A model generated the notes under the pieces. The model did not search any database and was not told the origin of the DNA. It saw only the letters and a list, made by a program, of their open reading frames with translations. Positions 25,913 to 33,687 of a stretch of 64,000 nt of DNA are shown piece by piece. Origin of the DNA: Novosphingobium sp. B1 (GTDB lineage: Bacteria; Pseudomonadota; Alphaproteobacteria; Sphingomonadales; Sphingomonadaceae); NCBI RefSeq assembly GCF_900176395.1, contig NZ_FWXL01000009.1, forward strand, positions 1-64,000, read 5' to 3'. Numbering within the stretch: the stretch's first letter is position 1; the number at the start of each line of letters is the position of its first letter. The position numbers and the translations under genes were made by a program.

Positions 25913-25921
25913 CGGCCTGAG
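25901..25921. terminator. Bidirectional hairpin formed by overlapping gene ends
   Basis: CTCAGGCCG pairs perfectly with CGGCCTGAG; the three loop bases are the TAA stop of hydrolase 1. The trxB stop (complement of 25902-25904) lies in the left arm. One 9-bp GC-rich hairpin thus sits within the coding ends of two convergent genes. No T-run follows. Confidence 0.55.
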
Positions 25922-26870
25922 CGGCCTTGAAATCCAGTTCGGCGAGGAAGCGTTCGGAATCGAGCGCAGCCATGCAGCCGGTTCCCGCAGCGGTCACGGC
26001 CTGGCGGTAGGTGTGGTCCATCACGTCACCGCAGGCAAAAACGCCCGGGATTGCCGTCTTCGGGGTGCCCGGCTCGACCACGATGTAGCCGCTTTCGTCG
26101 AGTTCAAGCTTCCCCTTGAACAGTTCGGTCGCCGGAGCGTGGCCGATGGCGACGAACGCGCCGTCGGTATCGAGAACGCTTTGCGCACCAGTAACGGTAT
26201 CGACCAGCTTGACACCGGTAAGGCCCTTGCCCGCCTCGCCCACGAAGCTGTCGACCTTCTGGTTCCACAGTACCTTGACGTTGGGGTGCGCGAACAGACG
26301 ATCCTGCAGGATGCGCTCTGCACGCAGGGAATTGCGACGATGGATCAGCGTCACGTCGGGCGAATGGTTGGTAAGGTACAGCGCTTCCTCGACAGCGGTA
26401 TTGCCGCCGCCGATCACCACCACCTTCTTGCCGCGGTAGAAGAAGCCGTCACACGTGGCGCACGCCGAAACGCCCTTGCCCGAAAACTCCTGCTCGCCCG
26501 GAACGCCCAGCCACTTGGCCTGCGCGCCCGTCGCGATGACCAGCACGTCGCCTTCGTAGATGTCGCCGCTGTCACCTATGGCGCGGAACGGGCTGCCGTC
26601 CATGCTGACTTCAAGGATCGTGTCCCACATCATGCGTGTGCCGACATGCTCGGCCTGGGCCTGCATTTCCTGCATCAGCCACGGCCCTTGGATCACGTCG
26701 CGGAAGCCGGGATAGTTCTCGACGTCGGTCGTGATCGTAAGCTGGCCGCCGGGCTGCAACCCTTGCACCACGATCGGCTCCATGCCCGCCCGCGCGCCAT
26801 AGATCGCGGCGGAAAGGCCGGCCGGGCCGGAACCGATGATGAGCATGCGGGTCTTGTGCGTCGTCGCCAT
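25902..26870 (-). CDS. trxB: Thioredoxin-disulfide reductase
   Basis: A 322-residue flavoprotein that reduces thioredoxin with NADPH in the cytoplasm. The FAD site is IIGSGPAGLSAAIYGARAG, the redox-active pair is CATC in SACATCDGFFY, the NADPH site is VVVIGGGNTAVEEAL, and GVFACGDVMD is the second FAD motif. Length is typical. The start at 26870 has GAGGAG nearby. It is convergent with and overlaps hydrolase 1 by 11 bases. Confidence 0.96.
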   Translation of the reverse strand: MATTHKTRMLIIGSGPAGLSAAIYGARAGMEPIVVQGLQPGGQLTITTDVENYPGFRDVIQGPWLMQEMQAQAEHVGTRMMWDTILEVSMDGSPFRAIGDSGDIYEGDVLVIATGAQAKWLGVPGEQEFSGKGVSACATCDGFFYRGKKVVVIGGGNTAVEEALYLTNHSPDVTLIHRRNSLRAERILQDRLFAHPNVKVLWNQKVDSFVGEAGKGLTGVKLVDTVTGAQSVLDTDGAFVAIGHAPATELFKGKLELDESGYIVVEPGTPKTAIPGVFACGDVMDHTYRQAVTAAGTGCMAALDSERFLAELDFKAAQAVTA

Positions 26871-26967
26871 GGAATACTCCTCCAGTCGGATGGCGAGATA
26901 AGCAGCGCAGAGGCCAAAAGCGAGTCCGCGCGCCCCGCTTTATCCGCAGCAATCGGACAGAAAATCT

Positions 26968-27762
26968 TTAGTCGACGTGATTGCGCTCGATAGCGGCCAG
27001 CACCTGCGGAGTGACACCGAGAACTTCGCGCGCGTAGGCCGCCACGGTGCCGTGCTGCTCGCCGATCGCGGCAAAGGCGGCGTCGAGGAATGACGCTTCG
27101 ACGCCCATCAGCACGCGTACCGCCTCATCGCTCATCGCCATGCCGAAGCCTTCGCGCACGTGGCGCGCACCTGCCTCGATCCGTGCCTCGGCATTGCCGG
27201 CGGTATTGGTCAGCAGGTAGTCCGCCATCATGTCATCGCGATGGACGCCGAGCAGGTCGTGCACCAGCGCGGCGGCAACGCCGGTACGGTCCTTGCCGGC
27301 CAGGCAATGGAGCAGACTCGGCGCGGGCTTGCGCGCAAGCGCGTCCATATAGAGCCGCATCGTCCCGACGAGCACCGGTCGAAAGGGCAATGTCCGGTAC
27401 AGGGCCAGCATGGCCTTGCGGGCATCGTCTGCCGTTCGCACGTCGCGCGCGGCTTCCTCGTGGGCCGCGCGACCTGCAGCGCTGGCAGTCTCGCCCGGAT
27501 GGAACAGGACTTCTGCACCGAAATCGGGATGACGCAGGCAGGCGTTGGCCGCCCGTTCGCTGTCGCCGCGCAGATCGATGACCGTGGCGATGCCAAGGGA
27601 ATGGACCACGTCGAGATCGTCGCATGCTGCATCGCTATGCTGGCCGGATCTCCAGAGCAGCCCGGTGCGCAGTCTTCCCGCGCGAGCCGCATAGCCGCCA
27701 TAATCGCGAAAGTTGTGGATCCCGACAAGGTCGAGAACGCGCGGGTCTGGAGCTGAAACCAT
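26968..27762 (-). CDS. Tyrosine/serine protein phosphatase
   Basis: A 264-residue phosphatase of the Y_phosphatase3 group. The N-terminal signature is NFRDYGGYAARAGRLRTGLLWRS. The catalytic P-loop is HCLAGKDRTG (CX5R), and VIDLRGDSER gives a general-acid region. In other bacteria such enzymes act on protein phosphotyrosine or on phosphoinositides. It lies between trxB and the light-sensing kinase pair on the same strand, with about 100 bases on each side, so it is probably a separate unit. Confidence 0.88.
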   Translation of the reverse strand: MVSAPDPRVLDLVGIHNFRDYGGYAARAGRLRTGLLWRSGQHSDAACDDLDVVHSLGIATVIDLRGDSERAANACLRHPDFGAEVLFHPGETASAAGRAAHEEAARDVRTADDARKAMLALYRTLPFRPVLVGTMRLYMDALARKPAPSLLHCLAGKDRTGVAAALVHDLLGVHRDDMMADYLLTNTAGNAEARIEAGARHVREGFGMAMSDEAVRVLMGVEASFLDAAFAAIGEQHGTVAAYAREVLGVTPQVLAAIERNHVD

Positions 27763-27862
27763 GCGGCAATACGTCCAATGCTGCGGCCAATGGCATGGTC
27801 GATGGACGTGCTGGCGCCTTGGCGCAAGCTATCAAATGCAGGCCAGCCGGAATGGCGGGCGG

Positions 27863-28252
27863 TCAGGCCTGTCGTTCGGCCAGCGGTTCGAGCGCCCGGG
27901 CCACGACAACCGATGCCGGGGTAGGTTTGGGCACAAGAGTGCCGCCAAGGTTGCGCACTGCCTCGTCCATCCGATCAAGATCGCCGGTGTGGAGCACGTA
28001 AGGCACGCCCATCGCCGCGAGCGTGCGCGCGACCTGCTCGCAAGTCTGCCCTTGGCCGAGCGAGACATCGAGGATGGCCGCGGAAATGGCGTTGTTCTGG
28101 ACGATCTGCAGTGCCTCGACGAGATCGAGCGCGGTCAGCGGCTTGCACCCTGCATCCTCGACGGCGAATTCCAGATCCAGCAGGATCAGCGGTTCGTCAT
28201 CGAGAACCAGCACCCGGCGCGGCTCGGATGCAGGATTGACCATACCGCTCAT
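27863..28252 (-). CDS. Single-domain response regulator partner of the LOV kinase
   Basis: A 129-residue stand-alone receiver domain. The acidic pair is in VLVLDDEPLILLDLEFA, the phospho-acceptor Asp in AAILDVSL, the Thr switch in YVLHTGD and the conserved Lys in LVPKPTP. There is no output domain, so it must work by protein contact or as a phosphate relay. The start (ATG 28252) overlaps the kinase stop as ATGA, indicating coupled synthesis with that kinase. An in-frame ATG at 28243 is a possible alternative start. Confidence 0.9.
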   Translation of the reverse strand: MSGMVNPASEPRRVLVLDDEPLILLDLEFAVEDAGCKPLTALDLVEALQIVQNNAISAAILDVSLGQGQTCEQVARTLAAMGVPYVLHTGDLDRMDEAVRNLGGTLVPKPTPASVVVARALEPLAERQA

Positions 28253-29361
28253 TCGACGTTCTCCCGCAGCGGAATGTTCAGTTTTGCCCGCAAGCCTTCC
28301 TGGGTCCACTCTCGCACAATTCCTCCGCGTGCCATGTCGAGCATGCGGTCCACAATCCCATCGCCCGGTCCGGGCTTGGTACGCAAACTCGATTGCAGCC
28401 CATCGAGTCCCCGGCCATGTTCGATCCAGTCGATGCGGATCGCCGGCTCGGACGCCGAACCGTTCTTCTTCCACGAAACAGTGATCGTGCCATCTTCCTG
28501 GCTGAGCGCGCCATGCTTGATCGCGCTCACGGCAAGTTCGTGGAGGGAAAGGCCGAGAACCGACACGGACGCGAAGTCCGAGCGCAAGCCATTGCCCTCG
28601 AACAGTATCCGCGTGCCATCCGGATCATAGGGCGCAAGGACCGCGCGAATGGCCTGCCCCACTTCCACCGTGCCACGATGGGAATCGTCGAGCGTGGTCT
28701 CATAGGCCCGGCCCAGGGCCTGGATGCGGTCGTTTATTTCGCGCGCCTCGACTTCGATCCCGCGCACCCTACCGGTAAAGTTCACGATCCCGCCGATGAC
28801 CGCAAACATGTTCTTCATGCGGTGCGACAGTTCGCGCGCCAGTTCGCGGGCATGCCGTTCATCGGCACGCGCGGCGCGAACGTCGGAGACGTCCCACTGG
28901 CTGCCAAAGAAATACACGAGTTTGCCGTCGGCATCGTATACCGGGCCAAGGTGCAACGCATTCCAGAACGCCGTGCCATCCTTGCGATAGTTCAGCAGTT
29001 CGACAACCGTCACGTCCTCGTTGCTAAGCGCTGTGCGAATGCGCGTGAGGGCTTCGTGGTTGCTTTCCGGGCCTTGCAGGAAACGGCAGTTCCGACCGAC
29101 GATTTCGCTCTCGTCATAGCCGGTGAGATGACGGAAGGCGCGGTTCGCGAACACGATCGGCATGTCCTTGACATGCGGATCGCACAGGCAGATCGCCATT
29201 CTGGTTTGCGCCATTGCCTGTTCGAACAGGACGCCCGATGCGCCCTCGAATGTATCCTCGGGATGCTGGGCGCGGAAGCGCGCTACCGACGAATCGAACG
29301 CGGTATGGGCCTGGTCGCTGGAATTGCGGGGGTAAGAGTCAGAAGAATTGTTGTCATGCAT
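28249..29361 (-). CDS. LOV-domain HWE histidine kinase (blue-light sensor)
   Basis: A 370-residue soluble kinase. The LOV core (about residues 50-165) contains IVGRNCRFLQGPES, whose Cys forms the flavin adduct in known LOV proteins, followed by NYRKDGTAFWNALHLGPV. The kinase part has the phospho-His in ELSHRMKNMFAVIGG, the HWE-family N-box HELAVSAIKHGALS and the WIE motif. This resembles the short LOV-HWE kinases described from Erythrobacter. Start ATG 29361 has AGGTG eight bases upstream; GTG 29379 would add six residues. It overlaps its receiver partner by four bases. Light sensing is inferred from the LOV signature; the pathway controlled is unknown. Confidence 0.93.
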   Translation of the reverse strand: MHDNNSSDSYPRNSSDQAHTAFDSSVARFRAQHPEDTFEGASGVLFEQAMAQTRMAICLCDPHVKDMPIVFANRAFRHLTGYDESEIVGRNCRFLQGPESNHEALTRIRTALSNEDVTVVELLNYRKDGTAFWNALHLGPVYDADGKLVYFFGSQWDVSDVRAARADERHARELARELSHRMKNMFAVIGGIVNFTGRVRGIEVEAREINDRIQALGRAYETTLDDSHRGTVEVGQAIRAVLAPYDPDGTRILFEGNGLRSDFASVSVLGLSLHELAVSAIKHGALSQEDGTITVSWKKNGSASEPAIRIDWIEHGRGLDGLQSSLRTKPGPGDGIVDRMLDMARGGIVREWTQEGLRAKLNIPLRENVE

Positions 29362-29434
29362 ATCAGTGGCACCTGCCACGGGAAATGCAGTCGCTAGGGT
29401 ATGGTTCCGCAGAAAATGATTAAATTCAGCGCGT

Positions 29435-29848
29435 TCATTTTTGTTCCACGGAAATGACCGCGGTTGTCAAACGCGATATACAGACAAGCTTGTCCAGATC
29501 GTCAACGATCCTGATCGACCAGACCTGGGTGGTCCGACCGAGCGCCTCGGGCCTGGCGGTCGCGCGCACCCAGCCATCGCGAACGGGGCGAAGGTGGTTG
29601 GCATTGATCTCCATGCCGACACAGGCGAACCTGTCTGGATCAAGCACAAGTGCGCCGGCGATCGACCCGACCGTTTCCGCCAAGGCTACCGACGCGCCAC
29701 CATGAAGACGTCCGAATGGCTGATGGGTGCGGTGATCCACCGGCATTCGCGCGCAGAGCCAGTCCGGGCCGCAATCCACGAACTCGATGCCAAGGTGCGC
29801 GGGCATGGCCGAGGAGCCCATGCGGGTCAGGCGTTCGAGCGCCGGCAT
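29435..29848 (-). CDS. PaaI-type hotdog thioesterase
   Basis: A 137-residue hotdog thioesterase close to PaaI/YdiI: EFVDCGPDWLCARMPVDHRT leads to the active-site loop FGRLHGGASVALAETVGSIAG and then GMEINANHLRPVRDGWV. It probably hydrolyses an acyl-CoA formed in fatty or aromatic acid metabolism. ATG 29848 has GGTGGAA upstream. GTG 29869, overlapping the stop of the amidohydrolase, is an alternative that would add seven residues. It follows the amidohydrolase by 17 bases on the same strand, so the two are probably one transcript. Confidence 0.9.
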   Translation of the reverse strand: MPALERLTRMGSSAMPAHLGIEFVDCGPDWLCARMPVDHRTHQPFGRLHGGASVALAETVGSIAGALVLDPDRFACVGMEINANHLRPVRDGWVRATARPEALGRTTQVWSIRIVDDLDKLVCISRLTTAVISVEQK

Positions 29849-29865
29849 TTCGTTGTTCCACCAGA

Positions 29866-31068
29866 TCACGCTGCAAAACCTTCCAAAAGAAAGCGTTCGG
29901 CGCACCCGGCAAGAACCGCAGTGCCTAGCGGGAGAACGCTCTCGTCGACAACCATGCGGGTCGAATGGATCGAGCAGCACGACCGCCAATCGGCCCCTTC
30001 GTGCGCAACACCGAGAAAGAACATCGCCCCCGGCACCTTCTCCAGCACGTAGGAAAAGTCTTCTGCCCCCATGATCGGGTTATCCAGGCGATGGAACGCT
30101 TGCGGCCCGACCATGTCTCCAACCACCCTCTCGCCAAGGTCGACCGCGCGTCGATCGCAGACGGTCACCGGGAAGCCCGGCGTGATCGTCACCTTCGCCG
30201 TCATTCCATGCGCCGCGGCGATGTTCACGGCAGCCTGTTCGACAACCTCGCGCAGCCGCGTGCGATTGCCGTGCGACAGCGTGCGCAACGTGCCGCGCAT
30301 CGCCACGCGATCGGCGATGACGTTGTGCGCCGTGCGCGCCTCGATTTTCGCGACAGTTGCCACCACCGGATCGCTGACCGGGAACTTGCGGGTGACGATC
30401 GACTGCAGCGCGGTGACGATCTCGCAGGCGACGGGCACCGGATCGAGCGCATCGTGCGGCATGGAGGCGTGGCCGCCGCGCCCTTCGACGATGATGTCGA
30501 ACTGGTCCGCCGATGCCAGCAGGGCGCCTGCCCTTCCCGCAACCAGCCCGTGCGGGCTGTTGGGCATGATGTGCAGGGCAAAGGCGGCATCGGGCAGCGG
30601 ATCGATCAGCCCGTCATCAAGCATGAAGCGCGCACCATGGAAGCCTTCTTCGCCCGGCTGGAACATGAACTGCACTTCGCCGGCGATGGTTTCGGCGCGG
30701 GCGCAGAGCAACTCGGCGGCGCCGGCCAGCATGGCGGTGTGCGTGTCGTGCCCGCAAGCATGCATGGCACCGGCAATGGTCGACGAGAATGCGAGTCCGG
30801 TTTCCTCGGTCATCGGCAGGGCATCCATGTCCCCCCGCAACAGGACCCGGCGACCGGATCCGGCGCCACCCTTGAGCGTGGCAACCAGCCCGGTCGTCGA
30901 TGGCCCTTCGCGCCATTCGAGAGGCAAGTGGGCGAGCGCCGCACGGACCTTGTCGCGCGTCTTGGGGGTATGGAGGCCAAGCTCGGGCTCGGCATGGATC
31001 GCCCGGCGCAGAGCAACGATCGCATCGGAATATCCGCGCGCCTGTTCGAGCAGTTGGTGGTGCAGCAT
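29866..31068 (-). CDS. M20 family amidohydrolase (hippurate hydrolase-like)
   Basis: A 400-residue metal-dependent amidohydrolase. The metal ligands lie in HACGHDTHTAMLAG, FQPGEEGFHGA and GAEDFSYVLEKVPGAMFFLG; RGDMDALPMTEETG is the typical strand before the first ligand. The likely reaction is hydrolysis of N-acyl amino acids or similar amides. I chose ATG 31068 (GAGG five bases upstream). An ATG at 31107 would add 13 residues without a ribosome-binding site. It is divergent from the thiolase across a palindromic site. Confidence 0.9.
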   Translation of the reverse strand: MLHHQLLEQARGYSDAIVALRRAIHAEPELGLHTPKTRDKVRAALAHLPLEWREGPSTTGLVATLKGGAGSGRRVLLRGDMDALPMTEETGLAFSSTIAGAMHACGHDTHTAMLAGAAELLCARAETIAGEVQFMFQPGEEGFHGARFMLDDGLIDPLPDAAFALHIMPNSPHGLVAGRAGALLASADQFDIIVEGRGGHASMPHDALDPVPVACEIVTALQSIVTRKFPVSDPVVATVAKIEARTAHNVIADRVAMRGTLRTLSHGNRTRLREVVEQAAVNIAAAHGMTAKVTITPGFPVTVCDRRAVDLGERVVGDMVGPQAFHRLDNPIMGAEDFSYVLEKVPGAMFFLGVAHEGADWRSCCSIHSTRMVVDESVLPLGTAVLAGCAERFLLEGFAA

Positions 31069-31164
31069 CCTGGCCTCGTGCGATTGGGAATTGCCCAAGG
31101 CTGGCATTTTGCAATGGCGCTGTCGACCCTTTGGGATTGCGCTTGCACCAGCAGGCAGGACTTG

Positions 31165-31180
31165 TTAATCGTTCGATTAA
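31165..31180. promoter_or_regulatory. Palindromic operator between amidohydrolase and thiolase
   Basis: TTAATCGTTCGATTAA has perfect 7-bp arms around TT and lies 25 bases before the thiolase start and about 97 before the amidohydrolase start. Size and symmetry fit a TetR- or FadR-like dimer site. No regulator gene is adjacent, so the factor is unknown. Confidence 0.5.
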
Positions 31181-31205
31181 ACAGACCCTGACGGAGAGAG
31201 ACCCG

Positions 31206-32453
31206 ATGCCTGAAGCCTATATCATCGATGCCGTCCGCACCCCGCGCGGGGTCGGCAAGCCCGGCAAGGGCGCCCTGTCGCACCTCCACCCGCAGCATCT
31301 TGCCGCCACCGTGCTCAAGGCGCTCATGGACCGCAACAACCTTGATACCGCAACGGTCGACGATATCATCTGGTCGACCTCGTCACAATTCGGCAAGCAG
31401 GCTGGTGACCTTGGTCGCATGTCGGCGCTTGCTGCGGGCTACGACATCACCGCTTCGGGTACTACGCTCGACCGCTTCTGCGGTGGCGGGATCACCTCGG
31501 TCAACCTTGCCTGCGCGTCGGTCATGTCGGGCATGGAAGACTGCGTGATTGCCGGCGGCACCGAGATGATGAGCTACACTGCGGCCTATGGCGCCGAACA
31601 GGCCAATGCCGGGATCAAGCCGATGGGCATGGGTTCGGGCAACATGGTGCTCGACGCATTGCACCCGCAGTCGCACCAGGGCGTGTGTGGCGATGCCATC
31701 GCCAGCATCGAAGGCATCAGCCGGGAAGCGCTTGATGCCCTCGCCCTTGTCAGCCAGCAGCGCGCCGACAAGGCGATCAAGGAAGGCCGCTTCAACAAGT
31801 CGGTCGTTCCGGTCCTGAACGAGGACGGTTCGGTCGCGCTTGATCGCGAGGAATTCCCCCGCCCCGAAACCACTGCCGAAGGTCTCGCCGCGCTCAAGCC
31901 CAGCTTTGCCGGGCTTGCGGACTTCGATCTTGGCGGCACCAGCTTCCGCAAGCAGATCAACCGCCGCTATCCGGACGTGGAAATCCAGCATTTCCATCAC
32001 GCCGGCAATTCGTCGGGCGTGGTCGATGGCGCCGCTGCAGTTCTGGTCGTCTCGCCGGCCTATGCCGAAAAGCACGGACTCAAGCCGCGCGCCCGCATCG
32101 TTTCCTATGCCAACCAGGGCGATGACCCGACGCTGATGCTGAACGCACCGGTCCCGGCCGCAAAGAAGGTGCTGGCCAAGGCCGGACTGACCAAGGACGA
32201 TATCGACGTCTGGGAAATCAACGAGGCTTTCGCCGTCGTTGCCGAAAAGTTCATCCGCGATCTCGAACTCGATCGCGAGAAGGTGAACATCAACGGCGGC
32301 GCCATGGCGCTTGGCCATCCGATCGGCGCGACCGGTTCGATCCTGATCGGCACGGCGCTTGACGAACTGGAACGTTCGGGCGGACGCTACGGTCTCGTCA
32401 CGATGTGTGCAGCAGGCGGCATGGCGCCAGCGATCATTATCGAAAGAATTTAA
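31206..32453 (+). CDS. Acetyl-CoA C-acyltransferase (thiolase)
   Basis: A 415-residue thiolase of the degradative FadA/AtoB superfamily. The nucleophilic Cys is about residue 92 in LDRFCGGGITSVN. The other active-site blocks are EINEAFAVV, NGGAMALGHPIGATG and MCAAGGMAPA. ATG 31206 follows GGAGAGA. It is monocistronic: a palindromic operator lies upstream and a strong terminator 25 bases downstream. With the divergent amidohydrolase-thioesterase pair it may belong to a shared acyl-CoA pathway. Whether it makes acetoacetyl-CoA or cleaves longer chains cannot be told. Confidence 0.94.
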   Translation: MPEAYIIDAVRTPRGVGKPGKGALSHLHPQHLAATVLKALMDRNNLDTATVDDIIWSTSSQFGKQAGDLGRMSALAAGYDITASGTTLDRFCGGGITSVNLACASVMSGMEDCVIAGGTEMMSYTAAYGAEQANAGIKPMGMGSGNMVLDALHPQSHQGVCGDAIASIEGISREALDALALVSQQRADKAIKEGRFNKSVVPVLNEDGSVALDREEFPRPETTAEGLAALKPSFAGLADFDLGGTSFRKQINRRYPDVEIQHFHHAGNSSGVVDGAAAVLVVSPAYAEKHGLKPRARIVSYANQGDDPTLMLNAPVPAAKKVLAKAGLTKDDIDVWEINEAFAVVAEKFIRDLELDREKVNINGGAMALGHPIGATGSILIGTALDELERSGGRYGLVTMCAAGGMAPAIIIERI

Positions 32454-32477
32454 CTAAAGTAATAATGGCTTATCCAT

Positions 32478-32507
32478 GGCCCGCCACGCAGTTGGCGGGC
32501 CTTTTTT
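32478..32507 (+). terminator. Rho-independent terminator of the thiolase gene
   Basis: GGCCCGCCA pairs perfectly with TGGCGGGCC across a six-base loop, followed by six T. This is the clearest intrinsic terminator in the window. Confidence 0.92.
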
Positions 32508-32556
32508 GTGCTTGGAGATTGCAAAAAGCTGTGCTCGCTGGCAGGCAACTAAAACG

Positions 32557-33561
32557 ATGACAAAGCTGCCGCGCACTCTATTCCAACCTGTACGCGGGCG
32601 CGTCGCCGGTTACTCCCTTGCAGTTGCATTAGTTGCGCTGGCAACTGTCATCCGCTCTTTTGCCGATCATTTGCTGCCACCCGGCTTTCCATTTCTGACC
32701 TTCTTTCCAGCAGTGATTCTCACAGCCTTTCTCGCCGGGCGCGGGCCGGGCTGGCTCTGCGCCGTCCTCAGCTTTCTGGCTTCGTGGTACTTCTTCATTC
32801 CGCCGCTCCACAGCTTCGGCGTTTCCGCTCCCGTGGCAACAGCGCTGGCTTTCTTCACCGGCGTGGTGGTGGTCGATATCCTGCTGATCGATGGCCTGCA
32901 GCAAAGGCAGCAACGCCTGGTTGAAAGCCAGCAGCAGCTGGCCGCCATGGCCGAGCAGCAATCCCTGCTGTTCCAGGAACTGCAGCACCGCGTGGCGAAT
33001 AACCTGGCTTCGGTTTCCTCGATGCTGCGCATTCAACGACGTCAGATCGAGCGGGCGCCCGAGCTGGCGATAAAGGTCATGGAAAGCGCGGATCAGCGTA
33101 TCGAATTGATGGGCCGGGTTCACCGCCAGCTCTATCACCCGGCTGCCCGCGAAACGCCTTTGCCCGAGCAGATCCGTAGCGTTGTGGCGCAGGCGCAGGA
33201 AGTGGCCGGCGCATCGCACGTCACTGTCAGCGTCGATGCCATCGATGCACCGCTGGCAGTGGACCGGATGCTGACGCTGATGCTGCTGATCACCGAGGTG
33301 GTCAACAATTCGATCAAGCACGCCTTCGCCGAGGGAACACCCGGCGAAGTACGGCTGACGCTGGACCGCATCGGGGACAAGCAGCTGCGGCTGGTCATCT
33401 CCGACAACGGGCGCGGCCTCGTGACCCAGCCCGATGCATCGCAGCGTCACCGCGGCCTGGGCACGGCGATCACCAAAGGCTTTGCCACCCAGCTGGGCGG
33501 CACGATCGAGGTCGACGGCAGCAACGGCGTCACCACCGTCGTGGTCTTTCCGCAAGGCTGA
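32557..33561 (+). CDS. Membrane HisKA_2 histidine kinase with DUF4118 region
   Basis: A 334-residue sensor kinase. The N-terminal 110 residues hold about four membrane helices of KdpD/DUF4118 type (FLTFFPAVILTAFLAGRGPGWLCAVLS, SWYFFIPP). A short coiled linker leads to the HisKA_2 dimerisation domain with ELQHRVANNLASVSSML (phospho-His) and an HATPase domain (EVVNNSIKHAF, ISDNGRGL, GLGTAITKGFA). Start ATG 32557 is chosen because a longer frame would begin inside the preceding terminator. No receiver gene is adjacent, so it is an orphan here. The signal is unknown. Confidence 0.88.
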   Translation: MTKLPRTLFQPVRGRVAGYSLAVALVALATVIRSFADHLLPPGFPFLTFFPAVILTAFLAGRGPGWLCAVLSFLASWYFFIPPLHSFGVSAPVATALAFFTGVVVVDILLIDGLQQRQQRLVESQQQLAAMAEQQSLLFQELQHRVANNLASVSSMLRIQRRQIERAPELAIKVMESADQRIELMGRVHRQLYHPAARETPLPEQIRSVVAQAQEVAGASHVTVSVDAIDAPLAVDRMLTLMLLITEVVNNSIKHAFAEGTPGEVRLTLDRIGDKQLRLVISDNGRGLVTQPDASQRHRGLGTAITKGFATQLGGTIEVDGSNGVTTVVVFPQG

Positions 33562-33652
33562 CACCGATCCGCGACCGTGCCTCAAGGTCCGGGGTAGGTT
33601 CGGGGTAGGTCAGCAACAGGTCGGGGGCAGGTTCATGTGACTGCCGCCAAGG

Positions 33653-33678
33653 CGAGGCCCGCCAGACGGCAGGCCTCG
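33653..33678. terminator. Hairpin between convergent kinase and peptidase genes
   Basis: CGAGGCC pairs with GGCCTCG, and inside it GCC pairs with GGC around AGAC after one mismatch. It lies 9 bases beyond the M28 peptidase stop on the minus strand. A purine-rich, loosely repeated stretch (several copies of GGGGTAGGT-like sequence at 33590-33635) precedes it on the plus strand. Confidence 0.5.
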
Positions 33679-33687
33679 TGCAGCCAT

